A stretch of 64,000 nucleotides of DNA from Trifolium pratense (taxonomy: Eukaryota; Streptophyta; Magnoliopsida; Fabales; Fabaceae): contig NC_060063.1 in NCBI RefSeq assembly GCF_020283565.1, positions 3,122,563-3,186,562 on the forward strand. Direction: 5' to 3'. Position 1 is the stretch's first letter; each line of letters starts with the position of its first letter. The translations under genes were made by a program, and so were the position numbers. The notes beneath the pieces were generated by a model, which made no database searches, was not told the DNA's origin, and was given only the letters and a program-made list of their open reading frames with translations. This document shows, one piece after another, positions 45,430 through 58,049 of the stretch.

Positions 45430-47886
45430 ATGCATTCAGTTTCCGATACTGAACTAAACTCAGCAACACCATCGCAACAACCAATTGATACCGAAATGAC
45501 AGAACTACCCTCAGAACCACCACAACCCCAAAACGACGACGTAACAATGTCACCGGAAAACCCAAACATCACTAACCCTCAAAATTCCTCCGATTCTTCC
45601 TCCGAACAACAACAACAACGAGAAGAAGAAAATCCAATTTCAACAACAACCCAACAACAACAACAAGATCCAAACCCTACTTTACCTCGAAAACGACGTC
45701 GTCGAAAGAAATTCTTCACAGAATTAACTTCAACAACTTCGCTATCGAAGAATCGTAAAAACGATGTTGCTAAAGACTGTGATGACGAAGCCCTAATTGC
45801 AATTTCAGTTGGGTTTCCTTCTGATACCTTAACGGAGGAAGAAATTGAAGCGAATGTGGTTAGAACAATCGGTGGTTCGGAGCAATCGAATTACATAGTT
45901 GTTCGGAATCATATTTTGGCGCGGTGGCGATCAAATGTTAATGTTTGGTTGACTTATGATCGTGCTGTGAAGTCGATTCGATCGGAACATAAGGGTTTGG
46001 TTGAAGTTGCTTATAGGTTTTTGATTGAGCATGGTTATATTAATTTTGGATTATCGCCGGAGATTAAATCGATGAAGTTTAAATCTTTTGATGGAATTGA
46101 GAGAGGGAGTGTGATTGTTATTGGTGCTGGGTTGGCGGGGTTGGTTGCCGCGAGACAATTGGTGTTTTTAGGGTTTAAAGTTTGTATTTTAGAAGGTAGG
46201 ATGAGACCGGGTGGGAGAGTTAAGACGAAAAAGATGTTCGGCGGTGATGGTGATGAAGGACTTGAAGCTGCAGCTGATTTGGGTGGTAGTGTTCTTACTG
46301 GTGTTAATGGGAACCCTCTTGGTGTTCTTGCTAGACAATTAGATTTACCGCTTCATAAGGTTAGGGATCTTTGTCCTCTTTATATGCCTGATGGGAAATG
46401 TGTTGATTCTGAGGTTGATTCTAGGGTCGAGGTTTTGTTTAATAAATTGTTAGAGAGGGTTTGTAAGCTTAGACAGGCTATAATTGAAGAGGTTAAGAGT
46501 GTTGATGCTCCTTTAGGGACAGCGTTGGAGGCGTTTCGGAGGGTTTATAAAGTTGCTGAGGATAAAGAAGAGAGGATGTTGTTGAATTGGCATCTTGCTA
46601 ATTTGGAGTATGCAAATGCTACTCTTATGTCTAATTTGTCTATGGCTTATTGGGATCAGGATGATCCTTATGAGATGGGTGGTGATCATTGTTTCATTCC
46701 CGGAGGGAACGAGACATTTGTTCGCGCATTGGCTGAGGATCTTCCGATTTTCTATGGGAGGACAGTGGAGTGTATTAAGTATGGAAGTGATGGGGTGTTG
46801 GTGTGCACCGAAGGGCAGCATTTTCGTGGGGACATGGTGCTTTGTACTGTGCCTTTGGGGGTTCTTAAGAAGGGGTCGATTCAGTTTATCCCTGATCTTC
46901 CTCAGAGGAAGAAAGATGCAATTCATAGATTAGGGTTTGGATTGTTGAATAAGGTAGTGATGTTGTTTCCAACTAATTTCTGGGGTGGGAACATTGATAC
47001 ATTTGGTCACTTGACGGAGGACTTGAGTATGAGGGGTGAGTTTTTTCTGTTCTATAGCTACGCTTCCGTGTCTGGAGGCCCGCTTCTCGTGGCTCTTGTT
47101 GCCGGAGAAGCTGCTCTTAGGTTTGAGATGATGTCGCCGTTGGAGTCTGTCAAAAGGGTGATGGAAGTTTTGAGGGATATTTTTCATCCAAAGGGGATTG
47201 TTGTTCCAGATCCCGTTCAGGCAGTCTGCACTCGATGGGGAAAAGATCAGTTCGCTTACGGATCTTATTCTTATGTTGCTGTTGGATCTTCGGGTGATGA
47301 TTATGATATACTTTCAGAGACTGTTGGAGATGGAAGGGTGTTCTTTGCTGGAGAAGCAACTAGCAAACAGTATCCTGCAACAATGCATGGAGCATTTCTT
47401 AGTGGAATGAGAGAGGCTGCAAACATTTTGAGAGTGGCAAAGAGGAAGTCTAATAGTTCAACGCAATTCAACACAACAAAAAGCATCGATGAAGAGAATG
47501 ACGATTTGAATAAACTATTTGTGAAACCTGACCTGAGTTTCGGAAGCTTCTCTGCATTGTTTCATCCAAAACCAAATAATGATCTTGAATCTAGTTCAAT
47601 ACTAAGGGTTAAAATTGGAGGAGCTGTATCAGATTCTCCTAGTCTTTATCTTTATGCACTGCTTTCAATGAAGCAGGTCATTGAGTTGAGTCAGGTAGAA
47701 GGGGACCAGAACCGGATGAGAAAATTAAGTCGTGATTTCGGGGTCAGTTTAGTTGGGAAAAAGGGTCTATGTAGCACTGCTGAATCTCTTATTGCCAGCA
47801 TAAAGTTGTGCAGACCTGAGCTTAATGAAGCAGAAAATGGTCCTGTTCATGGGAAGGAAATTCTTAGTGATACCATGGAAGAATAG
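45430..47886 (+). CDS. LDL1: LSD1-like histone H3K4 demethylase (LDL1)
   Basis: An 818-residue, single-exon flavin-dependent demethylase that removes methyl groups from histone H3 lysine 4; in Arabidopsis LDL1 represses FLC and acts in flowering, root and seed-dormancy control. The N-terminus is Pro/Gln-rich with a nuclear signal RKRRRRKKF (about 88-96). A SWIRM domain follows (about 125-215, VVRNHILARWRSNVNVWLT). The FAD-binding motif VIVIGAGLAGLVAARQL is at about 227-243 with RMRPGGRVKT; the amine oxidase domain ends with FAGEATSKQYPATMHGAFLS (about 639-658). The tail KPDLSFGSFSALF is typical of LDL1 rather than FLD or LDL3. As in plant homologues, the coiled-coil tower insert of animal LSD1 is lacking. 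The intronless structure matches the family. Confidence 0.94.
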   Translation: MHSVSDTELNSATPSQQPIDTEMTELPSEPPQPQNDDVTMSPENPNITNPQNSSDSSSEQQQQREEENPISTTTQQQQQDPNPTLPRKRRRRKKFFTELTSTTSLSKNRKNDVAKDCDDEALIAISVGFPSDTLTEEEIEANVVRTIGGSEQSNYIVVRNHILARWRSNVNVWLTYDRAVKSIRSEHKGLVEVAYRFLIEHGYINFGLSPEIKSMKFKSFDGIERGSVIVIGAGLAGLVAARQLVFLGFKVCILEGRMRPGGRVKTKKMFGGDGDEGLEAAADLGGSVLTGVNGNPLGVLARQLDLPLHKVRDLCPLYMPDGKCVDSEVDSRVEVLFNKLLERVCKLRQAIIEEVKSVDAPLGTALEAFRRVYKVAEDKEERMLLNWHLANLEYANATLMSNLSMAYWDQDDPYEMGGDHCFIPGGNETFVRALAEDLPIFYGRTVECIKYGSDGVLVCTEGQHFRGDMVLCTVPLGVLKKGSIQFIPDLPQRKKDAIHRLGFGLLNKVVMLFPTNFWGGNIDTFGHLTEDLSMRGEFFLFYSYASVSGGPLLVALVAGEAALRFEMMSPLESVKRVMEVLRDIFHPKGIVVPDPVQAVCTRWGKDQFAYGSYSYVAVGSSGDDYDILSETVGDGRVFFAGEATSKQYPATMHGAFLSGMREAANILRVAKRKSNSSTQFNTTKSIDEENDDLNKLFVKPDLSFGSFSALFHPKPNNDLESSSILRVKIGGAVSDSPSLYLYALLSMKQVIELSQVEGDQNRMRKLSRDFGVSLVGKKGLCSTAESLIASIKLCRPELNEAENGPVHGKEILSDTMEE

Positions 47887-48037
47887 AACCTCCTGTGTCT
47901 CCAGTTAACTGTATTTAATTTTCAACTAGACCTAATTAAATTATTAATTTCTAATTTTCTCCTCATTGTTGGTCATTTTTCTTTTAATGATTTTCCATAC
48001 TGAACTAATTGACTTCTCACTGCTGTATTATATTCTT

Positions 48038-48977
48038 GGCTTAAATATGTCATCGGTCCCTGTAGTTACACTCACTTTTGGTATTAGTCCCTGTACTTTA
48101 ATTTGTTGGCTTTTGATCCCTGCAATTTGAAGATTGTTTGCTTTTGGTCCCTCCGTTACTTAAATGTTAAAAAAATGGGTATAAACTAACGGAGTGCCAC
48201 GTGGCCCAATCAATGTAAGCCATGTGGCACAACAAAAAGACTTACTTTTATGATTTATATTTTTTTTTATAACTTTTACAACTATTATTATTTAATATTT
48301 ATATATTATTTTTATTAATTAAATTAAAAAATATAAGGCTAAGGGAAGAAGCAGAATCACGGCAAGAACATCTCCGGTTAAGATCCTGTCCACAACCAGT
48401 AGCCTCACCTGAACTAGAATCGCCGCTGGTTTGTGTTGTTCCTTTTTTGAGTTCGAATCTGGTTGTTTGAAGATCGATTTTCGTAAAATTTCTGGCCATA
48501 CTTGGTCGCATTTGTTCATGAATGTGAATGTTGTTGATAAAAATGAAGAAGAACAACAACACAAATGAGTTGTGATTGTTGTTGTCTCACGAAGAAGAAG
48601 AAGAAGAAGAAGAAGAGCAGCATACTTTTTTTTTTGAACCAAGAAGAGCAGCATACTTAATCCCTCTTTTTATGCAATTTTTGTTACTTTTTAATTATTT
48701 ATTTCTATTAATAAAATACTAATATTTAATTCTCATTTATTTATTTTTCTTTAAAATATAAATCATAAAAGTGAGTCTTTACTGTGCCACGTGGCTTACA
48801 TTGATTGGGCCATGTGGCACTCCGTTAGTTTATACCCATTTTTTTTAACGTTTAAGTAACGGAGGGACCAAAAGCAAACAATTTTCAAATTACAAGGATC
48901 AAAAGCCAACAAATTAAAGTATAGGGACCAATACCAAAAGTGAGTGTAACTGCAGGGACCGATGACATATTTAAGCC
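48038..48977. mobile_element. Mutator-like element with 9-bp TSD
   Basis: TIRs of about 235 bp begin GGCTTAAATATGTCATCGGT and end in the inverse CGATGACATATTTAAGCC. The flanking TATATTCTT is duplicated exactly (48029-48037 and 48978-48986), the 9-bp size expected of Mutator transposases. TIRs carry GGAGTGCCACGTGGCCCAAT, a G-box-like CACGTG core. The 460-bp interior has no transposase; on the minus strand it contains an 87-codon ORF (48562-48299), MRPSMARNFTKIDLQ..., with a Cys/Arg/Ser-rich end, and a (GAA)n tract. It lies 151 bp past the LDL1 stop. Confidence 0.92.
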
Positions 48978-48986
48978 TATATTCTT

Positions 48987-49967
48987 TTATTTTGATTAAT
49001 ATTTGAATGTAGAAATGTTGATGCTAACTATGTTATCCTTTCATAAAAGAAAAACTGTTAATGAATAATTACCACTGTACCAACAAAATAAAAATCTTTG
49101 TTAATTATATCCAATACTCTTGACAATTTGTTGAAGTCATAATCATCTACCAAGTAAAGGACAGAGGAGTATGAATATTATTAGAGAACAAAACAAAAAA
49201 ATGAATAGTTGAGTTTCAATTTGTTCACTCTGAGTGCAATTTATCAAATGTGATTATCTCTCCAGTGTAATTCAATGAAGTGAATGTTACTCTTTTGTTG
49301 GTTAATACCTTCGATAGATGAAGATTGACATTTTTGTATTTATATAAGGTATTTATACCTTGTTTTATTATTTTGTTCCCAGAGGTAATGTCATTATTTT
49401 GGTTAATACCTTCGATAGATGAAGTACATGTCTGCACATTATAATGAAGATTGATGGAGAATATAACAATTAAATTGTAATGTAAAGTACCGCAAAGGAC
49501 TGTAAAAGATAAACGTTCTAACTATATTAGCTGAACGGAGGAAGATGACCACTGAATTGCTAGTACAAAAAAGAGCTTATAAAAAGAAAGGAGGAAGTAT
49601 CTTTCAGATCTGACGGCATCTGCATGGATATTTATAGTAGCACAAACAAGGATTATACAATCTTTTAAGCAGATTACAAATATATGTTTCTATTGGCAAA
49701 GCAAAATTTCATACATAATGTTCAGAATGGTTAAACATAAAATTAGTGATCGTACGTCAAAAATCAACCCACTTCTGGACAAAGTGTTTATAACTACAAA
49801 AAAACCTGGTAGCATTAGCATAAATATATCAAATAGAAATAAAGCAATGCAGGATCCCAACAATGATATGTAATACAAAGGATTAAGCAAGTTGGCATAT
49901 GGCCAATTACAAAAGAAATTGCAAATATTACAAGTAAAAAATAACTAGAGAGAATATGCATATTGAT
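48987..49967. other. Intergenic between LDL1 and PP2AA 3' ends
   Basis: The two genes converge here. No gene is supported. A short duplication GGTTAATACCTTCGATAGAT occurs at about 49299 and 49399. The PP2AA 3' UTR and polyadenylation region probably occupies about 49600-49967. Confidence 0.55.
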
Positions 49968-52900
49968 CTAGCTGGACATCTTCACTTGATCACTAGATTG
50001 TAGAGCTTGAGAAGCGAAAAACCGCACATCAACATCTGGATCCTCACTGAGCTCAACCAGACACGGTTTGATGGTACTCTCCACAACCTTCATATAGTTC
50101 AAATGGCATTTAGTTGTGAGACAGTAAAAAATGTTGCATTCGGACAGACAGTGACCTACCAAATAATAATGCTTTCCACAAACAAAAAATCACGTAAACC
50201 AAGAACTCAATGTTTCTAATGTTATTGCTAGACCATTTAATTAAGTTTGAAGAAAATTTGAGCAAACATAGGAAGTGCATTAAAGATGAAACCTTAAATG
50301 GAAGTTACTTACAGATTCCTCAACAATTGGAATGATAGACTGCAATACTTTGGCAACATTGAATTTGATATTCGGTACCCTGCAAGACATACAATCAGCA
50401 ATTGCTCAAATGAAGACATGCAAAGTGAGGAGGACTGTGCAATTTTACCTATCTTTTGCTGCATTAACAACTAGAGGCAGCAGGTTTGTGGAAGTAATTT
50501 CCGAGCCCAGAACTGGAGCTAACAGAGAAATTGCGTGTAGAATTGTCATCCGATACAGATAATGTGGATCATTAATCATGTCCAAAACCTGCAAAGATAC
50601 TTGTTTGTTTAACTTAATAGGGAACAACAAACCAATAATAGATAACATAAGCATTTGGACATATTCTGAAATACCTTACAATCGTAAGATAAGTGTCTAC
50701 TATAACATAAGAAAATCTTGGGATAAATTTATTCAAATTCCAACACATGCCTTAAATAATTGCTTTTGTATATTACGACCTCTTCTCCATTTTTTCATTT
50801 CACAATTATTTCCTCTTTACATTCTTTAAAATTATTTTTCCAAAATTAGACTCATTTTATAATTTTTTGCTTTCTATGTGTTGGGCAATAGTTGATTACA
50901 GACTTCATACCAAGGCGAAGCAAGGCAAAGATGTCAAAGACTAAACTACCAAGAATTATTAAATGAATCACAACACCCAAACTCTTTGCATTACTTTTTC
51001 AATTTAACTAAGCTTTTTACATGGCAGGGGCAAATAAAAATTGGGTGATCCAGAGCCAGAGGCCCTACAAGTTTGAGAACATTTTCAAAGCATTGGTTTA
51101 GAGAATCCTTTTCCATAGTTTAAGCCTTGAGGTATAATGCTGATGTACATCAAGCAATTAAGTCATACTTCATATGGTAAAAATACCTGGGGAATAATGT
51201 GCTGCATTGCCCATTCTGGTCCAAATTCTTCTGCTAAGCGTTTGACATTATTGGCAGCTGCATCCCGGATTGAGTATACCTACAACCATCACCAATATAG
51301 TTGAAGTCAATATGATGCCTTTAATGTAAATATAAAAAGTTTAGTAGCTTTGCAGACCTTGTCCTTTAGCCATTGCATGCAAAGAGCTCCAAGCTTATCA
51401 TCAAAAAAGCCAACACCCAACTGACTTGCTAACAATGGTATATATTCGATGATTGCAAGTCTAACTCTCCAGTGTCTGTCCTCAGCAAGCTCAACAATAG
51501 CTGGTAATAGCGACTGAGATAAGAGGTCGATACCAATAACCTGCAAGAAACACATGCATATACATGAACATAACTTCAATAGAGAGAATATACGAAAAGT
51601 AATAGCATTTGAGATGTACATTGCCAATCTTAAAGGATGTCAATTTTAAGCCACAAACCTGGTTCACTTGATCAAGCTTGCTGATAATATTTAGCCTGAC
51701 ATCAGGAAACTCATCTTTCAAAAGAGAGAGGAAAATCGGGAGAAGTTGCTCAATTGTGGCATCCTGCAATAACCACAAGAAGATATTAAAAGCAAGAACA
51801 CACATGCAACCTCTCCAGTACAACCTATGTCCTTAGAATCTTAGAGGTCACACCTTCCCTAAGACTGGTGCCATTCCCATTATAACTGAAGCCAACGCAG
51901 AGCGAACATGTTGAGATGAATCTGTCGATAATTCCTATATAAAGCAAACTTGGTCAGCTAGCCACCAAAAGTATCATAAATGTTAACCTGGAAAAGCAGC
52001 AAGTTTTTTATGGTAATCCATACCTTTACACATGGTAGAATATGCTGAATGGCTAGTTCAGGACTTAATATGCGGGAGAACTTAGTCACTTTCCCAGCAG
52101 CAGCAATACGTACTTCAGCTTCATTATCACGCAGCAGCCGAACATAAGCAGGAACCAATTCCGTCCTAAAATGCAATACAGTCAATTAGAAGAATCTGAG
52201 AAACAAATAATTTTAAACCATGCCATGGATCATGAAGAAATTAATACACAGTTATAAGTGTTATACATTTGATCAAGAAGCGTCAAGTTTTTTACCAACT
52301 GAAGAATGTCCCATTTATTAATATAAACTTCAGGAACAGATTTTCAGAAAGCATCAGTGGATAAATGCATGCAGGAAAATCATGACAAAACAATTCAATA
52401 AAATGGATAAGAAAGATTACTTTGTGGAATCAGGACCAACAGCTTCACAGAGCTCATAGAGTTGATTGGCAACCATGTAACGAACACGCCATGACTTATC
52501 CTGCACCAATAAGTTTTCAACTATGTAATAAAGCGTGTAGAACATCATTCTAGACACAACACAAGCCAGCAAAAACGTTTTTTTTTTTAATTATTTTATT
52601 AAAAATTTAAAATCACTTGGATTTCTTTAAATTAAAATGAAAAAAAAGATGGGATTATGATTATGAAGAGCTTGCTGACGACCAACTAAAGTGGCAACGG
52701 AAGAGAATACACCTTCTAACAGACCTACAGCCAAGGTTTACTCATTCAATTGTTGAATAGCTCCAAATGCAGGAGTTACTCATTACAACTTCGGCACGAT
52801 TAACATCTACCAAACAACACGAGGAGGGATGTTAAGAGTAGTGTATTTTGCACATAAACATGTGCTTCAGGATGATGATGTCTTTTGCACTATTCTTCAG

Positions 52901-55900
52901 ACCTAAAATACTGTACAATTAGTCTATTTTACTGAATATTAATGCATTCACACCCACAACGGTTACAGTTTTCTCTTGTTTCACACTACACATCGTTTCC
53001 CTAATCTTTATTGTTCATGTATGTCCACTCATCCATAGAACATTTCTCAATTGAGCAAAAATTAGTGTATGCGCTGGGTTGTCCCTTTCTGGTCCAATAT
53101 ACCATGAAGCGACGTCAGAAGCTATACTAGAAAGATACATCTTTGCGTGTATAAACACAAATCCCATACAATGTTCATGTGAAAGGGTGCCCATGCCTAA
53201 AGCTATACTAATACAGTCGCAGACAGGAAGCTTGAAAGAGATGTAGCTCAACCGCAGACCTCTTAAAATTGTTGAACAAAATTGTTTTTTTATTCCACTT
53301 TCGTAAATTAAATGTTAGTAAATCTGCAAGTCAGTCAATAAAAAAAGACATATCTTCCCACATAAATTAATGCTCAATATACCTGAGAAAAATTCACTAT
53401 AACAGGAAGAATATGTGCCACACAATCTTGAGGCTCCAACAACTTTCCAAGAGCTGCGCAACCCTCAACAGCAAGAAGCCGAACAGAATCTTGATCTACA
53501 AGAACAAGAGCCAAGAAGTTCTTAGTTTATATATATATACACACCAAGTAGATCACTTCAAAACACTGTACTATGTAATAAATGAGCATGACAAACAAAC
53601 ACTATATTTACCAAACAAATTAATTAGTCAGTGAAATATACTGATAAACTGACAATATCTTCAGTTTCTAATAAGGAAAATAAATAAGCTTCAAGGTTAA
53701 AACAACCTTAAAACATTCATCTCAACCACAAATGATGCGTAGCTTTTGAAGGTGCATAATCCTAAAAATCATCGGATAAATAAAATTTAACAGAATGTCA
53801 ATTTTTGGATAAGATTATAGGCAACAATAACATGAATGCCCCCTTGAGAATTTACTTCATTAGGTTAAGGTTCCAATTATTTGCCTCACTGGAATTCAAA
53901 ATATGTGCAGTACTCCCTTATAAAAAAAATTCCTTTACAAAAAAACTCCCTTATATAAAATATCGAGAAGAGAGAAAGTTCATCAGACAAAATCTGCACA
54001 AATGAAAAGTATTGTTGAGGACAGTTGAAGGCTACTGGATGCTAATAATTTAGGTACTTTGATGAAGATGAATATTTCTTATATTTTAGGTACTTTGGTG
54101 AATAACTTTCAAAGTCACACTACACATAACCTGGTTGAAAATTTATCGATGACTCAAAATGTTTAAATTTTTAATGATATGTCAGTCTTCTTTTTTCTCT
54201 CTCATAATTCCCTTGTCGATTTACTGAAACTTAAATATTCCCTACCTACATGAAGTGGTCACAATCAAACATGGAATTTCATTATCCAATTTGCATAAAG
54301 CCCTAGATGAAAAAGACATTTTAGAACATCATTCACAACCATAGAATAACTACTTGTCAAATCTATTGAACAAAATAAAATAGACTGGTATATTATAATA
54401 TTCAGTGATCAAATCATCATTATGCTTTGCCTAGTTTTGTTTAACAGACCTACAAAGTGGTGAAGAAATTAGTCATATCAACTTCACATACCATCCTGTG
54501 TGAGATCATCAAACACAGACATGATGTCCGTTTTTAAGTGAGCAGCTTCAACAGTAGCAGCAAATTTTCCAAGGTTAGTAGCAGCAGATCTCCTAACCAT
54601 AGGCATATCATCTTGACACAGCTGCCCATATATGGTTCTCAGTTCAGTTTTCAACGCCTCTGGTGCACTAGGGTATGCAATATGAAACAAGCCGCATGAA
54701 GAAACCCTGGCAGTGAACCACTCCCCAGAAGCCAGCCTCTATACATTTAATATCACAACAAAACAAACAAATTGATAAATGCAATGAATCACAATCAGCT
54801 CAGGGTTTATAATATAAACACTAACGGTTTTAAACAATGTTGTCAATAGCAAATTGCAGAAAATAACAATTTGTTCAAATTCCACTATGCTATAATACTA
54901 TAGTGTTGCTATATCCTCTAGTGGACAGCACTTAGAGCATCTTCAGTGCTATAACTCCAATATTGTTCTTAAATTGGTTTGAGTAGGATACATTCTGCCA
55001 ACTCAACTTTAAGAACAATTATCATATTCTTTTCCCCAATGCTAAAAACGGACCCCACCCACTAAAATTTAACCCCATTTCATGACTCTCGCACATAAGT
55101 GTTGGAAAAAAGAATTGTATGTTATTAAGAATAACATGTCAGATGTTCTAACATGGCAACCGTTCTCCACTATGGCAAAAACTTAGATGTGACCCAATTC
55201 TTAAAACAATTTTTGTGATCTTAAATTTGAAGAACCAAGCATTGAAGATGCTCTTAGTACTAAATTTGTTCAACTTTAACTACGCAATAGCACTACTATT
55301 GCCGCTATTTGGAAACAAATTGCAGTATAAATACAATTTTTCTCTAAGCATGCTCTAATATGGTGGTGTATCTGCAAACACTCTTAACTACGTTATAGCT
55401 TCAATCTATGAAAATGGTATTTGACGTCCCAATAACGGAATCGGGACCATAATGTGGTTGCAAGACTAACATTTGTCTGCAATTTCCTATTTTTCAACCA
55501 TATCCATGGATCAATCTTAACTTAACCTAACAACAACTGCAATTTAAAACCTAGATAACACTAATAAATCACATACAATAAATAAAATAAAAATATAATA
55601 CAATTAAATTATGCACTACCTTAACTAAAGGAATGAAGTGATCAACCAAATCTTGTTCCCTCATCTGAGCACCAATTCTACAAAGTGACTCCACCGATTT
55701 ATCCCTAACACAAGTTTCCTCAACAGTACAAAGAGTTTCCAAAGGTGGAAGCAAAACGCTAGCATGCTCCACACCACCAACATAAGGAACAAAAACTCCC
55801 AATTCCTCCGCCGTAGCAAGAAGCACCTCATCATCATCGTCGTTATTCTCGCTCAGAAAAGGAATCAGTTCTTTCCTTGTTCTCTCTTCGCCCAGCGCAC

Positions 55901-56012
55901 GCGCAATCGTCGAAAGACGACGGATCGAGTTCAACCGGAGTTGAATGTCCTCGTTCTTCAACTCGTCGATTAGAACAGCGATTGGATATAAAGGTTGATC
56001 CACCATAGCCAT
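49968..56012 (-). CDS. PP2AA: PP2A 65-kDa scaffolding subunit A
   Basis: The HEAT-repeat scaffold that binds the catalytic C and variable B subunits of protein phosphatase 2A in cytosol and nucleus; plant homologues (RCN1/PP2AA) affect auxin transport, ABA and ethylene responses. Twelve coding exons: 56012-55620, 54738-54492, 53495-53383, 52500-52421, 52165-52024, 51934-51854, 51763-51659, 51540-51358, 51279-51187, 50588-50449, 50379-50313, 50087-49968. All splice as GT-AG and total 1764 bp, i.e. 587 residues plus stop, the family's exact size. It starts [20 protein letters not shown] and ends [24 protein letters not shown] motifs such as [14 protein letters not shown] and [15 protein letters not shown] recur throughout. 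A 5' UTR intron (donor near 56250, acceptor near 56020) is likely. Confidence 0.97.
52560..53290 (-). other. PP2AA intron 3 insertion of unknown origin
   Basis: Intron 3 (53382-52501) is 882 bp. Its middle holds sequence less AT-rich than the other introns, with a minus-strand open stretch at 53251-53015 that includes [20 protein letters not shown]. That has the look of a repeat-derived peptide, but I do not recognise the element and no TIR or TSD was found. Confidence 0.35.
54935..55253. mobile_element. Tourist-like MITE (PIF/Harbinger) in PP2AA intron 1
   Basis: 319 bp with TIRs GAGCATCTTCAGTGCT and AGCATTGAAGATGCTC and a TTA duplication (54932-54934 and 55254-55256). GAGCATCTYCARTG ends with a 3-bp TWA target are the hallmark of Tourist/Harbinger MITEs. 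Inner arms (TTGTTCTTAAATTGG, CCAATTCTTAAAACAA) also pair. Confidence 0.88.
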
Positions 56013-58049
56013 ATCGATCTGAATCTATCAGAATCTACGATTCGCTCGATTTCAAACGCAAATCGATGATAAAAATTGAAGAAAATTGCACAAAAAAAAA
56101 TTCGAAATCTTTAATGCGATGCTTGATCTGAAATTGTGAAGAAAAATAACGTGATTCAGAATGAATTATAGAAAATTGATTAAAAATTATGATAAAAAAA
56201 ATGAAGAAAATGAAAATGAAAACGGAAGAGGATGAAGAAGTGATGTTGAACCTGAAAGAGTGGAGCGGAAATGGATCGGATCTGAAGTTTGGATATAGAG
56301 AGAAAATTTGTGTTGTTAGAATTTTCTCGAGAAAATCACCATTTCTTTGAAGGTGTAAACAATTGCTTTTGGGTGCTTTTGGTTTGTTTGTTGTTTGGGT
56401 GGAGATTTTTCAAATCGTGTTTGTTGGACTAAAATTATTGTACCCGACCCATAAACAAATACGGGTTTTAATTTTTAGATATAGGAATAAAATAACACTA
56501 TAACAGTCTTTAAGTATTTCATTTCAACGGATACCTTTCCGTATTTTCATAAAAATTCTATAAAAAAATCTGATTATTTAAGGTCTTAAAGAGTGCTCCG
56601 GAGGCACTCGTTAGCATTTGCTATAAAATAATTTTTTGAATGTTTATAAATTATAAATCGATAAATATGTTTAAGGAACCAAAACCTTTATCACTTTTGA
56701 CCAATTTATTATTGGTCACTTACTTTGAAATTATGAGTTCAAATATGAATGAAAACATTCAATTTAATAATACCAACATTATCGGTTGAGTTGAGATTTA
56801 TGAACTGGTGTAAAATATTTTCTACAAGTCAATATATCATAGGTGGTTAATGAGTTCTTTTTAGGATGAATCGTTCGGAAGAATTCCTTGTGGAAACAAT
56901 TCTTGGACCGACAATACTTATCTCGCAATTGAACTCTAAATTTTATTAGGGTTTTGATGGGTAATCATGTGTCAAATAATTGATATTGCATTATATAAAC
57001 AGGGGGCCGGAGTTTGAACCTCGGACATCCTACTTATTTATCTAAGGTGGACTTTCTAGCCATTATGCTACTTGACAAAAAAATAATATTAAAAGAAGGC
57101 TTAATTGCATTTTTAGTTTTTATCTTTATTTTACATTTCAATTTTGTCTTTAACGTTTAAAAATTTTCAAGTCGATCTCTTACATTATGTCAACATAAAT
57201 TTGTCCTTGTTGTGCATGTATCCAAATCCACTCCACATGCATGATTTAAACAGAAATTTGATTAAACTAACTAATTGGAAATTTTTTGAACGTAAGAAAT
57301 CACAAATTAAAATTTAAAATAAACATAATTTTCAAAATGTGAACAAAAGATCATTCAATAATCATCGTTGACATGGTCAAAGTAGCACCATATAAAAATG
57401 TTTTTCTCATCTTTCTTCATGAAGTTATATATCAGGATGTCGACTGATGACTTTTAACCTATGTTGCCTAGGAACAGTATCGGTACCGGTACGATTACGG
57501 GTAACTAATGATTTTTAAGGGTTACTCCTCATCTCCTTCCTTCTCTCCATATAACTTTTTTTTTTATTTTCTTTTTGACAGAATATAAGTATTTGTTAGA
57601 CAATATAAAGTGTGTTGCTTAGCCCCATTTGATTCAGTAATATAATTTAATTTACTTTTCATAAAAATAAAAATACTACCTCCAATGTAATACAACAATT
57701 AATGCACAAAAATTTCTATACTTAATAGTAAATTATAAAATTACCCTTCTGAAGTTATAGTAAACAAGTATTTCAGGAAAATTAAGAAATGCAGCTCGAA
57801 GAAATGTTCAGAAGAACTTTAGTATCTATAAAGCACGGACGCAAGACACGACATGGACACTGACACGTCGACAGCGATAATAATTTAAGAAAATCACATA
57901 ATTCAATGTAATCATAAGTATCCATGATACACCTAATCCGAAGAGCATCGTGTGTCCGTGCTTCATAGATTAGTAATGCATGTTTTTATTTTTGGACACC
58001 AACATTTGGATCTGTCCATGATACATATCACAAGTGTTAAGTGTAGCTG
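56013..58049. other. Intergenic between PP2AA promoter and ALMT 3' end
   Basis: About 56013-56330 is the PP2AA leader and promoter-proximal region. A SINE fragment lies at 56985-57085. A decayed repeat with ATTGCATTTTTAGTTTTTAT follows at 57100-57250. About 57790-58049 is the likely ALMT 3' UTR region. No gene is supported. Confidence 0.55.
56985..57085 (+). mobile_element. SINE fragment, 5' truncated
   Basis: GGCCGGAGTTTGAACCTCGG (box B), CCTACTTATTTATCTAAGGT and TTCTAGCCATTATGCTACTT then GAC plus A-run match the 3' two-thirds of the SINE at 27297. Confidence 0.7.

Noticed and set aside
46513..47486. Several ORFs antisense or out of frame within LDL1
   Set aside because: Shadows of the conserved 818-residue frame.
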